Positions 34,878 to 45,029 are shown, counted from the first letter of the stretch. The stretch is 64,000 nucleotides of DNA from Sphingobacterium bovisgrunnientis (GCF_009829085.1 NZ_WUQY01000009.1:1-64000), one strand, 5' to 3'. The notes: generated from the letters alone by a model not told the origin. Translations and numbers: made by a program.

Positions 34878-34910
34878 AATCCTCAAGCTTAAGCTTGGGG
34901 ATTTTTTTGT
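34878..34910 (+). terminator. Intrinsic terminator of clpC
   Basis: 13-bp stem (34878-34890 with 34891-34903, one G.U pair) built on an AAGCTTAAGCTT core, followed by a run of seven Ts, 31 nt after the clpC stop. Confidence 0.85.
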
Positions 34911-35231
34911 TTAGACCAGTACATCATTTATGAAGCTACTAATTGGAATTAATATAAGAATCAAAATTAAAAGTATTAATAAAGTAAGTGTATAACGCTG
35001 AATCTTCGCTCTCGATAAAGAAGATTTCCTAATATAAAGCTCGTTGAGACCTAATAAAATATACACTCCAGAAACAAATTGTATAGGAGACCCTACAAAT
35101 AAAAACAGTAAAACATGTATTGCACTAATAACTAAAAATTGAATAGAATCCTTTTTAGTTATTAAAGAATTATTGCAATTATACCTTGAAAATTTCAACC
35201 AAAATATTTTGTTATAATAGGTTTTATTCAT
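34911..35231 (-). CDS. Small membrane protein of unknown function
   Basis: 106 residues from ATG 35231. A basic, Asn/Tyr-rich N-terminus is followed by two or three hydrophobic helices (about 30-47, 50-65 and 82-101, the last LTLLILLILILILIPISSF) with a basic loop between them. No family is recognised. It stands alone between the clpC terminator and the carA-side terminator, convergent with clpC. Codon use is AT-rich, typical of short lineage-specific genes. Confidence 0.6.
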   Translation of the reverse strand: MNKTYYNKIFWLKFSRYNCNNSLITKKDSIQFLVISAIHVLLFLFVGSPIQFVSGVYILLGLNELYIRKSSLSRAKIQRYTLTLLILLILILILIPISSFINDVLV

Positions 35232-35264
35232 TTCCTACACAATGTAATTCCTTAAATATAAAAC

Positions 35265-35298
35265 AAAAGGCTCAGCATTTTTCAATGTTGAGCCTTTT
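35265..35298. terminator. Bidirectional terminator between carA and the small membrane gene
   Basis: 15-bp stem with one G.U pair (35265-35279 with 35284-35298), A-rich before and T-rich after. On the minus strand it lies 24 nt after the carA stop codon. Confidence 0.85.
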
Positions 35299-35322
35299 AA
35301 AATATAATACAATAATGCTTTA

Positions 35323-36423
35323 TTACGCTTTTACCATGCTAACGAAATCGTCAAATAAATAACGAGAATCGTGTGGACCTGGAGATGATTCTGGGTGATA
35401 TTGTACAGAGAAAGCTTTTTTACCTTTCACACGGATACCTTCGATTGAATTATCATTCAAGTTGATATGCGTAACTTCGATATTTTCAGAATTTTCGATA
35501 TCCTCTCTTACCACACCAAAACCGTGATTTTGTGAAGTAATCTCACAACGGTTAGCGATTATATTTTTCACAGGGTGGTTGATACCACGGTGACCGTTAA
35601 ACATTTTTTGCGTACGAATACCGTTTGCTAATGCTAAGATTTGGTGACCTAAACAAATACCAAACATTGGTTTGTCTGCTGCTAATATCTCTTTCACGGT
35701 ATTGATGGCATAATCCATTGCAGATGGATCACCAGGACCATTTGAGATAAAGTAACCATCCGCACCCCAAGCTTCCATTTCAGCGAATGAAGTCTTTGCT
35801 GGGAATACTTTAGCATATACCTGACGCGCGTCAAAGTTTCTTAAGATATTACGTTTAATCCCTAAATCCAATACTGCAATACGCACAGCTGCATCTTCTT
35901 CACCATAGAAATAAGGCTCTATAGTACTTACATTTGAAGAAAGCTCCAAACCTGCCATCGAAGGCACCTTAGCCAATTCAGCTTTCAACGCTTCCGCATC
36001 CAAATTTTCTGATGAGATAATAGCATTCATCGCGCCTTTGTCACGAATGTGACGTACTAATGAGCGTGTATCGATATCAGAGATACCTACCAAATTTTCT
36101 TCTTCAAAATAAGTTTGAATAGAACTATCTGCCATTTTACGGCTATAGTTAATGTTATAGTTTTTACAAACTAATCCAGCAATTTGAATTTTGTTAGATT
36201 CAGCATCATCTTCGTCAATACCATAGTTACCAATGTGCGCATTGGTTGTTACCATGATCTGTCCATAATACGAAGGATCTGTGAAGATTTCTTGGTACCC
36301 TGTCGTACCTGTATTAAAACAAATTTCACCAGTAGTTGTTCCTATTTTTCCGGCTGCTTTACCGTGAAAAACAGTACCATCTTCTAAAACTAAAATTGCG
36401 GGTAATTTACTGTAGCTGGTCAT
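35323..36423 (-). CDS. carA: Carbamoyl-phosphate synthase small (glutaminase) subunit
   Basis: 366 residues. N-terminal CarA domain (PAILVLEDGTVFHGKAAG, TGTTGYQEI, DPSYYGQI) and C-terminal class I glutamine amidotransferase with the nucleophile Cys in MFGICLGHQ and the His/Glu dyad in QYHPESSPGPHD. It releases ammonia from glutamine for the large subunit in pyrimidine and arginine synthesis. carB is not adjacent. Transcription starts about 170 nt upstream, and the leader contains a terminator-like hairpin, so attenuation is likely. Confidence 0.96.
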   Translation of the reverse strand: MTSYSKLPAILVLEDGTVFHGKAAGKIGTTTGEICFNTGTTGYQEIFTDPSYYGQIMVTTNAHIGNYGIDEDDAESNKIQIAGLVCKNYNINYSRKMADSSIQTYFEEENLVGISDIDTRSLVRHIRDKGAMNAIISSENLDAEALKAELAKVPSMAGLELSSNVSTIEPYFYGEEDAAVRIAVLDLGIKRNILRNFDARQVYAKVFPAKTSFAEMEAWGADGYFISNGPGDPSAMDYAINTVKEILAADKPMFGICLGHQILALANGIRTQKMFNGHRGINHPVKNIIANRCEITSQNHGFGVVREDIENSENIEVTHINLNDNSIEGIRVKGKKAFSVQYHPESSPGPHDSRYLFDDFVSMVKA

Positions 36424-36487
36424 TTTTTATATTGTAAAAAATAAATTATTCATTCTGTAGCGTATCTTCATTCGATATTTTTGGACA

Positions 36488-36508
36488 CAAAAAAAGCCCG
36501 AATGGGCT
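36488..36508 (-). terminator. Terminator-like hairpin in the carA leader (possible attenuator)
   Basis: On the minus strand AGCCC-loop-GGGCT (36495-36508) is followed directly by seven Us (36489-36495 complement). It lies between the promoter at 36597-36626 and carA. Just upstream in the RNA is an 8-bp hairpin (UUCAAUGU/ACAUUGAA, about 36531-36548). A 13-nt sequence, AAAAGTATCAAAT on the plus strand, occurs twice (36509-36521 and 36573-36585). Confidence 0.6.
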
Positions 36509-36596
36509 AAAAGTATCAAATATATGATATTTCAATGTTTACATTGAAGTTGATTACATCATTTACTGGATCAAAAGTATCAAATTTCACGGGAGA

Positions 36597-36626
36597 CAAA
36601 GGTAGAAATAAAAAGTAAAAATCAAA
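36597..36626 (-). promoter_or_regulatory. Consensus promoter of carA
   Basis: TACCTTTG (36597-36604) and TTTG (36623-36626) on the minus strand with an 18-nt spacer, an excellent match to the Bacteroidota consensus. Expected start point near 36591, giving a leader of about 170 nt. Confidence 0.75.
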
Positions 36627-36665
36627 AGTAAAATACAAATTTTAATAGAGGATATGGATTATTTG

Positions 36666-36872
36666 TTAAAAGTCATCTTCTATTATTTCTTGCACACGAC
36701 CAATTTGTCCATCCGTCAATCTTACTTTGATCCCACGATGGTGAAAAGAAGCTGAAGTCAACAAATCTTTCACTATTCCTTCTGTCAATATGCCCGTACG
36801 TTGATCTTTTTTCAACACGATATTCACCAGCATACCAGGCTTAATATCTGCTCTTGTTTTTCCGTCTTTCAT
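36666..36872 (-). CDS. YwbE family protein
   Basis: 68 residues, soluble and basic. The pattern RADIKPGMLVNIVLKKDQRT, GILTEGIVKDLLT and HHRGIKVRLTDGQIGRVQ is that of the YwbE (DUF2196) family of small KOW/SH3-like proteins of unknown role. Start and stop fit the family length of 60-70. It follows the outer-membrane protein gene by 1 nt on the same strand, and the carA promoter lies just past its end. Confidence 0.88.
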   Translation of the reverse strand: MKDGKTRADIKPGMLVNIVLKKDQRTGILTEGIVKDLLTSASFHHRGIKVRLTDGQIGRVQEIIEDDF

Positions 36873-36873
36873 C

Positions 36874-37443
36874 CTATTTAAACATTAAACCAACAGAAAT
36901 ATTAAAATGTTGGTGTTGAAAATCTTTCATAAAAATATTCTTGGTCAATTGCTGGTAACCATAAGCCGCCGAAACCGTCCATTTTGTTTTGTATGGCGTA
37001 TCATGCAAATAGAAAAAACCAGCTTTGAATAGAAAACCTTTATCATACTGCGCACTTAGCTTTGGTGCATACCCTGCATTCGCCAAAATTCCAATTCGTG
37101 ACACATCATTAAATTCACCAAAAGGCAAACGGCCATCCACGAAAATAGGAAACAAATTTTGGTCGTAATTGTAAGTATGAATTACTGCGTCGGACTGCGC
37201 AATTTCCATATGCTCATAAGTTCCTTTAAATCGTTCATTTCCTAATCCCAATCCCAAATAAGCACGATCATTATAATTTTTACCAAATATAAAGTGAGCG
37301 GAATAGCCATTGAAAGCACCTTTATATCCTTCATTAGCAAAACCTAAATTACCCCCACCCTGAATAATCATATAATTAGAAGATTGTGCCTTCAGCGCAA
37401 AAGAAGAACTTACTAAAGCCAATGCAAGTAAGATTTTTTTCAT
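36874..37443 (-). CDS. Outer-membrane beta-barrel-like secreted protein
   Basis: 189 residues. Signal peptide KKILLALALVSSSFALKAQ, cut about residue 20. The remainder alternates short hydrophobic and aromatic beta strands (GLGLGNERFKGTYEH, RIGILANAGYAPKLSA, WTVSAAYGYQQLT) and ends in NISVGLMFK, whose terminal Phe-Lys resembles a barrel end. Probably a small 8-strand outer-membrane barrel; no specific function. It lies 12 nt after holA and 1 nt before the YwbE gene. Confidence 0.78.
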   Translation of the reverse strand: MKKILLALALVSSSFALKAQSSNYMIIQGGGNLGFANEGYKGAFNGYSAHFIFGKNYNDRAYLGLGLGNERFKGTYEHMEIAQSDAVIHTYNYDQNLFPIFVDGRLPFGEFNDVSRIGILANAGYAPKLSAQYDKGFLFKAGFFYLHDTPYKTKWTVSAAYGYQQLTKNIFMKDFQHQHFNISVGLMFK

Positions 37444-37455
37444 ATGTAAAGTATA

Positions 37456-38472
37456 TTAATTTAAAATTTTAAAAATCATTTCGCGCAATAGATCTCCATC
37501 CGAAGTATTTGGACCTGCGTCCAAACCTTTGAATTTTAAATCGTAATCTTTCAAAATCGTCATTACATGAAATAATTTGAGTTTATTGAAATTACGAGCT
37601 GCATATTCGTAATCTTTTACAAAAAATGGCGAAACACCTAATTCGCGTGCAGCAGACTGCGAAGATTTGTCCGAAAGATAATGGTACTTCAACACTTTGG
37701 AGAAATAACCATACAGCGTACCCATTACCAGAACGACTGGATTTGATTTTGGATTCGCAGCAAAATAATCTACAATTTGGATTGCTTTCAACGTATCTCG
37801 TTTGCCGAGTGCATTATTCAATTCAAATACATTGAAATCCTTACTTATTCCAATATTTTGCTCAATATCTTGAACAGAAATCTCTTTCTCTTTAGATACA
37901 TTGAGAATTAATTTTTGGACTTCGTTTGCCACTTTCGACAAATCAGTTCCCAAATATTCAGCCATCAAAGCTGCGGCTTGTGGATGAATCTTTCGACCTT
38001 GACTTTGAATTTCATCAACAATCCAAGGCGCGACTTTATTGTCGTATAATTTCTCGGATTCAAATGCTATTCCGGCTTTTTCTATCGCTTTATATAATTT
38101 GGTACGTTTATCAAACTTACCGTGTTTATACGCAAAAACTAAAATAGTCGTAGGAGTAAGATTTTCTACATATTTGGCCAACATTTCTACGCCATCTTCT
38201 CCTTTCCACTTTAATCCTTGCGCTTCCTTGACAATGATGACTTGGTAATCACTTAGCATTGGATAGCGTTTTGCTGCGCTAATGATTGTCGAAAAATCAA
38301 CATCCTTACCGTAAAAAATCGTCTGATCAAACCCTTTTTGCGCGTCATTCAATACCGTACTTTCTATAGCGTCACAAATCACATCAATATAATGCGATTC
38401 TTCTCCATGCAACAGATACAAAGACTTGTATTTGCGTTGTTTTATTGCGCTAAGTATTTCTTGTACTTTCAT
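37456..38472 (-). CDS. holA: DNA polymerase III delta subunit (clamp-loader wrench)
   Basis: 338 residues, the usual HolA length. Motifs fit the family: LYLLHGEESHYIDVICDAIE (degenerate nucleotide-site start), AKRYPMLSDYQVIIVKEAQG, and the C-terminal helical collar (NPVVLVMGTLYGYFSKVLKYH). Opens the beta sliding clamp as part of the clamp loader. The ATP site is degenerate, as is normal for delta. Diverges from the HSDR_N-like gene to the right with about 100 nt between them. Confidence 0.93.
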   Translation of the reverse strand: MKVQEILSAIKQRKYKSLYLLHGEESHYIDVICDAIESTVLNDAQKGFDQTIFYGKDVDFSTIISAAKRYPMLSDYQVIIVKEAQGLKWKGEDGVEMLAKYVENLTPTTILVFAYKHGKFDKRTKLYKAIEKAGIAFESEKLYDNKVAPWIVDEIQSQGRKIHPQAAALMAEYLGTDLSKVANEVQKLILNVSKEKEISVQDIEQNIGISKDFNVFELNNALGKRDTLKAIQIVDYFAANPKSNPVVLVMGTLYGYFSKVLKYHYLSDKSSQSAARELGVSPFFVKDYEYAARNFNKLKLFHVMTILKDYDLKFKGLDAGPNTSDGDLLREMIFKILN

Positions 38473-38563
38473 AACATCGCGAAATTAACTATTTATTACG
38501 AAACATTTGGGAATTGTGGAATATTCGAAGACGTAAGCATTTCTAATTTTGACAGTAATTCAT

Positions 38564-38571
38564 TACCTTTG
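38564..38571 (+). promoter_or_regulatory. -7 promoter element (TACCTTTG), probably leaderless start
   Basis: TACCTTTG ends only 3 nt before the ATG at 38575. If active, the transcript would begin at or next to the start codon. The -33 element is not clear. Confidence 0.5.
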
Positions 38572-38574
38572 TGT

Positions 38575-39036
38575 ATGTTTAGTCCTGTCCCATTAAACTT
38601 ACCTCCCACTTCACTTAAACTTTCGCGCATTAACGACAAAATATACATTTTTGATGTATTGCGTAAGAAGAATTTGGTATTGACACCAGAAGAATGGGTA
38701 AGACAGCATTGGGTACATTTTTTGCATCAATACAAAAAATATCCAAAGACTTTAATGAAAATCGAAGGCGGACTAATTTTGAATGATTTGCAAAAGCGTT
38801 CGGATTTAATTATTTACAATACTAAAGGTGAAAAAGTGATTCTTGCTGAATTTAAAGCACCTGAAGTAAAGATAAATGCAAAAACTTTTGAACAAATCAG
38901 TTCGTACAATAGCAAGCATAAAATACCCTTGTTATTAGTCAGCAACGGCATAGAACATTACTTTTGCAGGGTTAATTTTGAAGACAACAGCTATCAATTT
39001 ATTGATGATCTTCCAAATTACATTTTAGAGACATAA
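38575..39036 (+). CDS. HSDR_N_2-like nuclease-fold protein (type I restriction R N-terminal domain)
   Basis: 153 residues from ATG 38575, chosen because the promoter-like TACCTTTG lies immediately before it; the longer open frame reaches into holA. The core LLKIEGGLILN-type segment, RSDLIIYNTKGEKVILAEFKAPEVK, is the PD-(D/E)XK-like signature (Asp...Glu-x-Lys) of the short Bacteroidota HSDR_N_2 proteins. No restriction or modification partner is nearby, so this is a housekeeping orphan of unknown role, divergent from holA. Confidence 0.85.
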   Translation: MFSPVPLNLPPTSLKLSRINDKIYIFDVLRKKNLVLTPEEWVRQHWVHFLHQYKKYPKTLMKIEGGLILNDLQKRSDLIIYNTKGEKVILAEFKAPEVKINAKTFEQISSYNSKHKIPLLLVSNGIEHYFCRVNFEDNSYQFIDDLPNYILET

Positions 39037-39105
39037 ATTTTATATGTATTTCACAAAAAGCATTTATATTTAGTCTTAATTTTAGGGAATAGAAATATTA
39101 TACAT

Positions 39106-39804
39106 ATGAATATAGATAAAAACGAATTCAGAAAATATGCGATAAAACACCACAGAATTGGTAGCCAACATGTGGATGGATTTATCTCCAGAGTAGAGAC
39201 GAAAATGCCAACAAACTTGACGCCTTACATTGTGGAAGAACGCCAATTAAATGTTGCACAAATGGACGTTTTCTCACGCTTAATGATGGATCGCATTATT
39301 TTCTTAGGTGACGGAATTAATGATCAAGTAGCAAACATTATTCAGGCTCAGCTGTTATTCTTGCAATCTACAGATGCAAAAAGAGATATTCAAATCTATA
39401 TTAACTCCCCAGGTGGTAGTGTATACGCAGGTTTAGGAATCTATGACACTATGCAATATATTACACCAGATGTAGCGACTATCTGTACAGGTATCGCGGC
39501 TTCGATGGGTGCTGTATTGTTAGTAGCTGGCGCAAAAGGAAAACGTGCTGCATTAAGACATTCACGTGTGATGATTCACCAACCTTCAGGTGGCGCGCAA
39601 GGGGTAGCATCAGATATGGAAATCAATTTGCGTGAAATGATGAAATTGAAAGAAGAATTATACACCATCATCTCGGATCATTCAGGTCAATCGTACGAAT
39701 GGGTAGAAAAATCTTCTGACCGTGATTACTGGATGAAAGCTGCAGAAGCCAAAGAATTTGGAATGATTGATGAGGTGTTAGCACCAAGAAAAGATAATAA
39801 ATAA
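39106..39804 (+). CDS. clpP: ATP-dependent Clp protease proteolytic subunit ClpP
   Basis: 232 residues. The serine protease triad can be placed at Ser133 (GIAASMGA), His158 (MIHQPSGG) and Asp207 (DRDYWM). [19 protein letters not shown] is the handle-region motif. The N-terminus is about 25 residues longer than E. coli ClpP, as is usual in Bacteroidota. Degrades substrates fed by ClpX and ClpC. clpX starts 1 nt after the stop, so the two are cotranscribed. Confidence 0.96.
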   Translation: MNIDKNEFRKYAIKHHRIGSQHVDGFISRVETKMPTNLTPYIVEERQLNVAQMDVFSRLMMDRIIFLGDGINDQVANIIQAQLLFLQSTDAKRDIQIYINSPGGSVYAGLGIYDTMQYITPDVATICTGIAASMGAVLLVAGAKGKRAALRHSRVMIHQPSGGAQGVASDMEINLREMMKLKEELYTIISDHSGQSYEWVEKSSDRDYWMKAAEAKEFGMIDEVLAPRKDNK

Positions 39805-39805
39805 A

Positions 39806-41053
39806 ATGAGTAAAAATCAAAAAGATATACAATGCTCTTTTTGTGGCATCAGTAAGAACGAAGCTTTAATGCTTATTGCTGGTGACGGAGCACATATCTG
39901 TGATCGTTGTGTAACTCAAGCTGGAGAGATCTTAGCAGAAGAATTGAATCAGCGAAAAAACAAATCTCTACAAACGACATTAAAATTAATTCGTCCATTA
40001 GAGATTAAACAACATTTGGATCAATACGTAATCGGTCAAGATGATGCGAAGAAAGTTATTTCAGTAGCGGTATACAATCACTACAAAAGATTGAACCAAA
40101 AATCATCTGCTGACGAAACTGAAATCGAAAAATCAAACTTGATCATCGTTGGTGAAACGGGTACAGGTAAAACATTATTGGCAAAAACTGTTGCCAAAAT
40201 CTTAAATGTTCCTTTTTCTATCGTAGATGCTACAGTATTGACCGAGGCTGGTTACGTTGGTGAAGATGTTGAAAGCATTTTGACGCGTTTATTGCAAGCT
40301 GCGGATTACGATGTAGCTGCTGCCGAAAGAGGTATTATCTATATCGATGAGATTGATAAAATTGCGCGTAAAAGCGACAATCCTAGTATCACACGTGACG
40401 TATCTGGTGAAGGTGTGCAGCAGGCTCTATTGAAAATATTAGAGGGAACAAATGTAAACGTACCGCCTCAAGGCGGTCGTAAACACCCAGATCAAAAAAT
40501 GATTTCTGTCAACACAAGTAACATCTTATTTATTTGTGGTGGTGCATTCGATGGTATTCAGAAAAAAATCGCTAACCGTTTGAGAACACAAACTGTTGGT
40601 TTCAAAATGTTGGAAGAAGAGGAAGATGTAGATTTAAACAATTTATACAAATATATCACGCCTCAAGATTTGAAAAACTTCGGTTTGATTCCAGAATTAA
40701 TCGGTCGTCTTCCAGTATTGACACACTTGAATCCATTGGACAAAGAGACATTGTTAAGCATCTTGACAGAACCTAAAAACGCTTTAATCAAACAATACAT
40801 TAAGTTATTTGAATACGAAGGTGTTGATTTAGTTTTTGACAAAGAAGTGTATAGCTTTATCGTAGACAAAGCGTGGGAATTCAAATTGGGTGCCCGTGGC
40901 TTACGTAGCATTTGCGAAGCGATTATGCTGGATGCCATGTTCGAAATACCGTCCAGCAAAGAAAATAGTGAGGACAAAACATTACATATTACGCTCGATT
41001 ATGCGAAGAAAAAATTTGCAAAATCTGATATCAAAAAATTGAAAGTAGCGTAA
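39806..41053 (+). CDS. clpX: ATP-dependent Clp protease ATPase subunit ClpX
   Basis: 415 residues. N-terminal zinc-binding domain with four Cys (CSFC and CDRC, residues 10-36), Walker A GETGTGKT, Walker [11 protein letters not shown], pore loop motif GYVGEDVES, sensor 2 in LGARGLRSI and an IGF-like loop region. Unfolds tagged proteins for ClpP, encoded 1 nt upstream. Terminator follows at 41062. Confidence 0.97.
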   Translation: MSKNQKDIQCSFCGISKNEALMLIAGDGAHICDRCVTQAGEILAEELNQRKNKSLQTTLKLIRPLEIKQHLDQYVIGQDDAKKVISVAVYNHYKRLNQKSSADETEIEKSNLIIVGETGTGKTLLAKTVAKILNVPFSIVDATVLTEAGYVGEDVESILTRLLQAADYDVAAAERGIIYIDEIDKIARKSDNPSITRDVSGEGVQQALLKILEGTNVNVPPQGGRKHPDQKMISVNTSNILFICGGAFDGIQKKIANRLRTQTVGFKMLEEEEDVDLNNLYKYITPQDLKNFGLIPELIGRLPVLTHLNPLDKETLLSILTEPKNALIKQYIKLFEYEGVDLVFDKEVYSFIVDKAWEFKLGARGLRSICEAIMLDAMFEIPSSKENSEDKTLHITLDYAKKKFAKSDIKKLKVA

Positions 41054-41061
41054 TAATAAAG

Positions 41062-41093
41062 AATCCCTCACTCCAAAAAAGTGAGGGATTTTT
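41062..41093 (+). terminator. Intrinsic terminator of clpPX
   Basis: Perfect 11-bp stem (41062-41072 with 41080-41090), A-rich loop, then a T-run, 8 nt after clpX. Confidence 0.9.
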
Positions 41094-41119
41094 GCAATAT
41101 ATAATTTAAAGAATTGCTT

Positions 41120-41938
41120 ATGACGAAAAAACAGAAATCAGTAGAAAGTCCAATCACACCAGGACTAAAATCAAAAGATGAGATTGTTGAAAATTGGTTG
41201 CCACGCTATACGGGCAAACCCTTAGAAGAATTTGGGGAATATATCTTACTAACCAACTTTTCAAAATATGTAAGAATGTTTTCGGCTATGCACGATGATG
41301 CGCCGATATATGGTGAAGATAAAGCCATGCAAGCCTGTACAGCTAATGGCATTACGATTATCAACTTCGGTATGGGTAGTCCGATGGCGGCAACAGTAAT
41401 GGATTTGCTAACCGCTATAGATCCTAAAGCGGTTCTTTTCTTAGGAAAGACTGGAGGTTTGAAAAAGAAAATTGCTGTTGGGGAATTAATATTGCCTATT
41501 GCTGCTATTCGAGGTGAAGGTACATCGAATGATTATTTTCCACCTGAAGTACCATCTCTTCCCTCTTTTGCCTTGCAAAAAGCAATTTCTACTACTATAA
41601 GAGATCACGAACGTGATTATTGGACAGGAACTGTATATACAACCAACCGTCGTGTGTGGGAACATGACAAAGCATTCAAGAAATATTTGAAATCCATCCG
41701 TGCGATGGCTGTCGATATGGAAACCGCAACAATCTTTAGTGTGGGATTTGCAAACAAAATTCCGACAGGAGCTTTATTACTTGTTTCGGATCAACCGATG
41801 GTGCCCGAAGGTGTCAAAACTGCAGCTTCAGATCTATCCGTAACCGAAAAATTTGTGGAGACACATTTAAATATTGGAATCGATGCATTAAAACAACTCA
41901 TTAATAATGGTTTAACCGTTAAACATTTGAAATTCTAA
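41120..41938 (+). CDS. amn: AMP nucleosidase
   Basis: 272 residues from ATG 41120; a TTG two codons earlier is less likely. Nucleoside-phosphorylase fold: INFGMGSPMAATVM, VLFLGKTGGLKKKIAVGELI, RGEGTSNDYFPPEVP and MAVDMETATIFSVG, all typical of AMP nucleosidase of the Bacteroidota type, which is shorter than E. coli Amn. Splits AMP to adenine and ribose 5-phosphate, for purine balance. Single-gene unit between two terminators. Confidence 0.92.
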   Translation: MTKKQKSVESPITPGLKSKDEIVENWLPRYTGKPLEEFGEYILLTNFSKYVRMFSAMHDDAPIYGEDKAMQACTANGITIINFGMGSPMAATVMDLLTAIDPKAVLFLGKTGGLKKKIAVGELILPIAAIRGEGTSNDYFPPEVPSLPSFALQKAISTTIRDHERDYWTGTVYTTNRRVWEHDKAFKKYLKSIRAMAVDMETATIFSVGFANKIPTGALLLVSDQPMVPEGVKTAASDLSVTEKFVETHLNIGIDALKQLINNGLTVKHLKF

Positions 41939-41970
41939 TGCAATGAAAACAGAAATCAACCAAACCCAAT

Positions 41971-42003
41971 AAAGTCCAATCTCGCTAGTTGGACTTTATT
42001 TTT
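41971..42003 (+). terminator. Intrinsic terminator of the AMP nucleosidase gene
   Basis: 9-bp stem AAAGTCCAA/TTGGACTTT (41971-41979 with 41989-41997) followed by a T-rich tract. Confidence 0.85.
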
Positions 42004-42024
42004 TACTATTATTTTTCAAATACT

Positions 42025-42054
42025 TTTGATTTTCTAAAAAATCCACTATATTTG
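42025..42054 (+). promoter_or_regulatory. Consensus promoter of the SAM-riboswitch-metY transcript
   Basis: TTTG (42025-42028), 18-nt spacer, TATATTTG (42047-42054): a full Bacteroidota consensus. Start point expected near 42060, about 47 nt before the riboswitch and 390 nt before metY. Confidence 0.78.
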
Positions 42055-42106
42055 TCGAGTACTTTAGTAGAGTATTCCTAATCAATACCTTTTCAATATT
42101 GGTCTT

Positions 42107-42220
42107 GATTTATAAAGAAGTGGCGAGAGACTGGCTCAATGACCCACTGGCAACCTTCAATAAGGATTGAAAAGGTGCCAAATCCTGTCTAAAACAAGAT
42201 CGTTTTAGAGCATATAAATG
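42107..42220 (+). promoter_or_regulatory. SAM riboswitch (S-box, SAM-I class)
   Basis: The conserved S-box core is readable: AAAGAAGTGGCGAGAGACTGG (first internal loop and P2), CTCAATGACCCACTGGCAACC (P3 and J3/4), AAGGTGCCAAATCC (P4 closing), and a P1 stem ATTTATA/TATAAAT (42108-42114 with 42213-42219). It precedes metY and hom, standard methionine-pathway targets, and should turn expression off when S-adenosylmethionine is plentiful. An upstream hairpin (42080-42110, AATCAA/TTGATT) overlaps P1 and could compete with it. No terminator directly follows, so the read-out must lie further down the leader. Confidence 0.92.
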
Positions 42221-42230
42221 AAAATAGACT

Positions 42231-42338
42231 ATGACAAAATTTACAATTTCGAAGTATTTATATACTACTGTACTTGATAGGTACACACAAATCTTGCTAC
42301 CAAATAATTCCGTATTACGTTCTATCCGAATGCGCTAG
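42231..42338 (+). CDS. Possible 35-codon leader peptide between riboswitch and metY
   Basis: ATG 42231 starts 11 nt after the riboswitch and runs 35 codons to TAG 42336. Start TKFTISKYLYTTVLDRYTQI, end SVLRSIRMR; basic and without a recognised family. Its stop lies in the foot of the large stem-loop at 42320-42410, a layout seen in translation-coupled attenuators. It may equally be a chance frame: no strong ribosome binding site is visible. Confidence 0.3.
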   Translation: MTKFTISKYLYTTVLDRYTQILLPNNSVLRSIRMR

Positions 42339-42410
42339 TCGTCCGTATTTACCATGCTTTAACATAGTAAAATACGATTACGACGACCAAATTTCGCATT
42401 ATTGATAGAA
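42320..42410 (+). other. Long nested inverted repeat in the metY leader
   Basis: Three nested arm pairs can be drawn: TTCTATC (42320-42326) with GATAGAA (42404-42410); AATGCG (42329-42334) with CGCATT (42395-42400); and GTCGTC plus CGTATTT (42338-42350) with AAATACG and GACGAC (42370-42387). The apex is ATG/CAT. In the RNA this gives a roughly 90-nt hairpin 40 nt before metY. It lacks a U-tract, so it is not a plain terminator. It may be the expression platform of the riboswitch, a stability element or a small repeat remnant. Confidence 0.7.
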
Positions 42411-42430
42411 TAAATACATATATTTAATAA

Positions 42431-43783
<1,353 letters not shown>

Positions 43784-43825
43784 GAAAACATACATAAGGA
43801 AAGAAAAGAACTATTAAAGCTACAT

Positions 43826-45007
43826 ATGAGTAAAAAACTTACTATCGGTATGTTCGGGTTTGGCGTTGTCGGACAAGGACTATACGATATTATTAAGACA
43901 AAAAACTTAAACTTAGAGATTAAAAAATTTGTGATCAAGAATGCAGACAAGAAAAGATCCTTGCCTGCTGAATTATTCACAACGGATGCAAATGTTATTC
44001 TGAATGATCCTGAAATCAATACTGTAGTTGAATTGATTGATGATGCGGATGCAGCTTTTGAAATCACCAAAAAAGCACTTTCTTCAGGTAAGAACGTGGT
44101 GTCTGCAAATAAAAAAATGATCGCTACACATTTAGAAGAATTAACAGAAATCCAACAACAACATGGCACTTCCCTATTGTATGAAGGTGCTGTTTGTGGA
44201 AGTATTCCGATTATTCGCAATTTGGAAGAATACTACGATAATGAGCTTTTACATTCTATAAGCGGTATTTTCAATGGTTCTTCAAACTATATTCTATCCA
44301 AAATTTTCAATGAAGGTCAAAGTTATGCCGATGCATTGAAAAAAGCCCAAGAGCTGGGGTTCGCGGAGACAAACCCAATTTTGGATGTCGGTGGTTATGA
44401 CCCAAAATACAAATTGACTATCGTTGCCTCACACGCGTATGGTTTATTTGTAAATCCGGAGACAATCTTAAATCTTGGAATTGACAAATTAAACGATAAC
44501 GACATTCGCTACGCAAAAGAAAAAAACTTTAAAATCAAGCTAATTCCTTTTGCTAAAGAGATCAGTAATAGTGAAGTTGTATTGTATGTTTTGCCAAAAT
44601 TTATCACCAACGACAATATTCTATATAATGTCGAGAATGAAAATAACGGTGTATTGGTAAAGGCAGCGTTTGCGGACGAGCAATTCTTCTACGGTAAAGG
44701 TGCAGGTGGTCATCCTACAGGCTCGGCTGTACTTTCGGATATCGCAGCCCTACGCTATGATTACAGATATGAGTACAAAAAACATTTGGAATCTAAAGAA
44801 TTGCAATACTCTACAAACTACGATTTGAAAGTATACTTGCGTTACGAAGATGAAGACGTGTTAGAAAACATTGAATTCAAATCTATCACAGAGCGTTTTT
44901 ACGGTGAAAAATCAAAATATGTGATTGGCTACATTAATTTGCAAGAGATTATTGACAAGCGAGATTTAATCAATCAAGATGGTTATTTCCTAGCGGAAAT
45001 CTCCTAG
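43826..45007 (+). CDS. hom: Homoserine dehydrogenase
   Basis: 393 residues. N-terminal NAD(P)-binding GFGVVGQGLYD, then SANKKMIATH and the family signature in GISGIFNGSSNYILSKIF-like sequence with GYDPKYKLTI. A short C-terminal extension (about 310-393) may be a degenerate regulatory part rather than a canonical ACT domain. Reduces aspartate semialdehyde to homoserine, the precursor used after acetylation by MetY. Clusters with the riboswitch-controlled metY, so it serves methionine synthesis here. Confidence 0.93.
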   Translation: MSKKLTIGMFGFGVVGQGLYDIIKTKNLNLEIKKFVIKNADKKRSLPAELFTTDANVILNDPEINTVVELIDDADAAFEITKKALSSGKNVVSANKKMIATHLEELTEIQQQHGTSLLYEGAVCGSIPIIRNLEEYYDNELLHSISGIFNGSSNYILSKIFNEGQSYADALKKAQELGFAETNPILDVGGYDPKYKLTIVASHAYGLFVNPETILNLGIDKLNDNDIRYAKEKNFKIKLIPFAKEISNSEVVLYVLPKFITNDNILYNVENENNGVLVKAAFADEQFFYGKGAGGHPTGSAVLSDIAALRYDYRYEYKKHLESKELQYSTNYDLKVYLRYEDEDVLENIEFKSITERFYGEKSKYVIGYINLQEIIDKRDLINQDGYFLAEIS

Positions 45008-45029
45008 AAAGAATATGTAACAAAATTTG

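Noticed and set aside
38338..38574. Long N-terminal extension of the HSDR_N-like protein
   Set aside because: It overlaps holA on the other strand and has no conserved residues; the promoter-like TACCTTTG lies just before ATG 38575.
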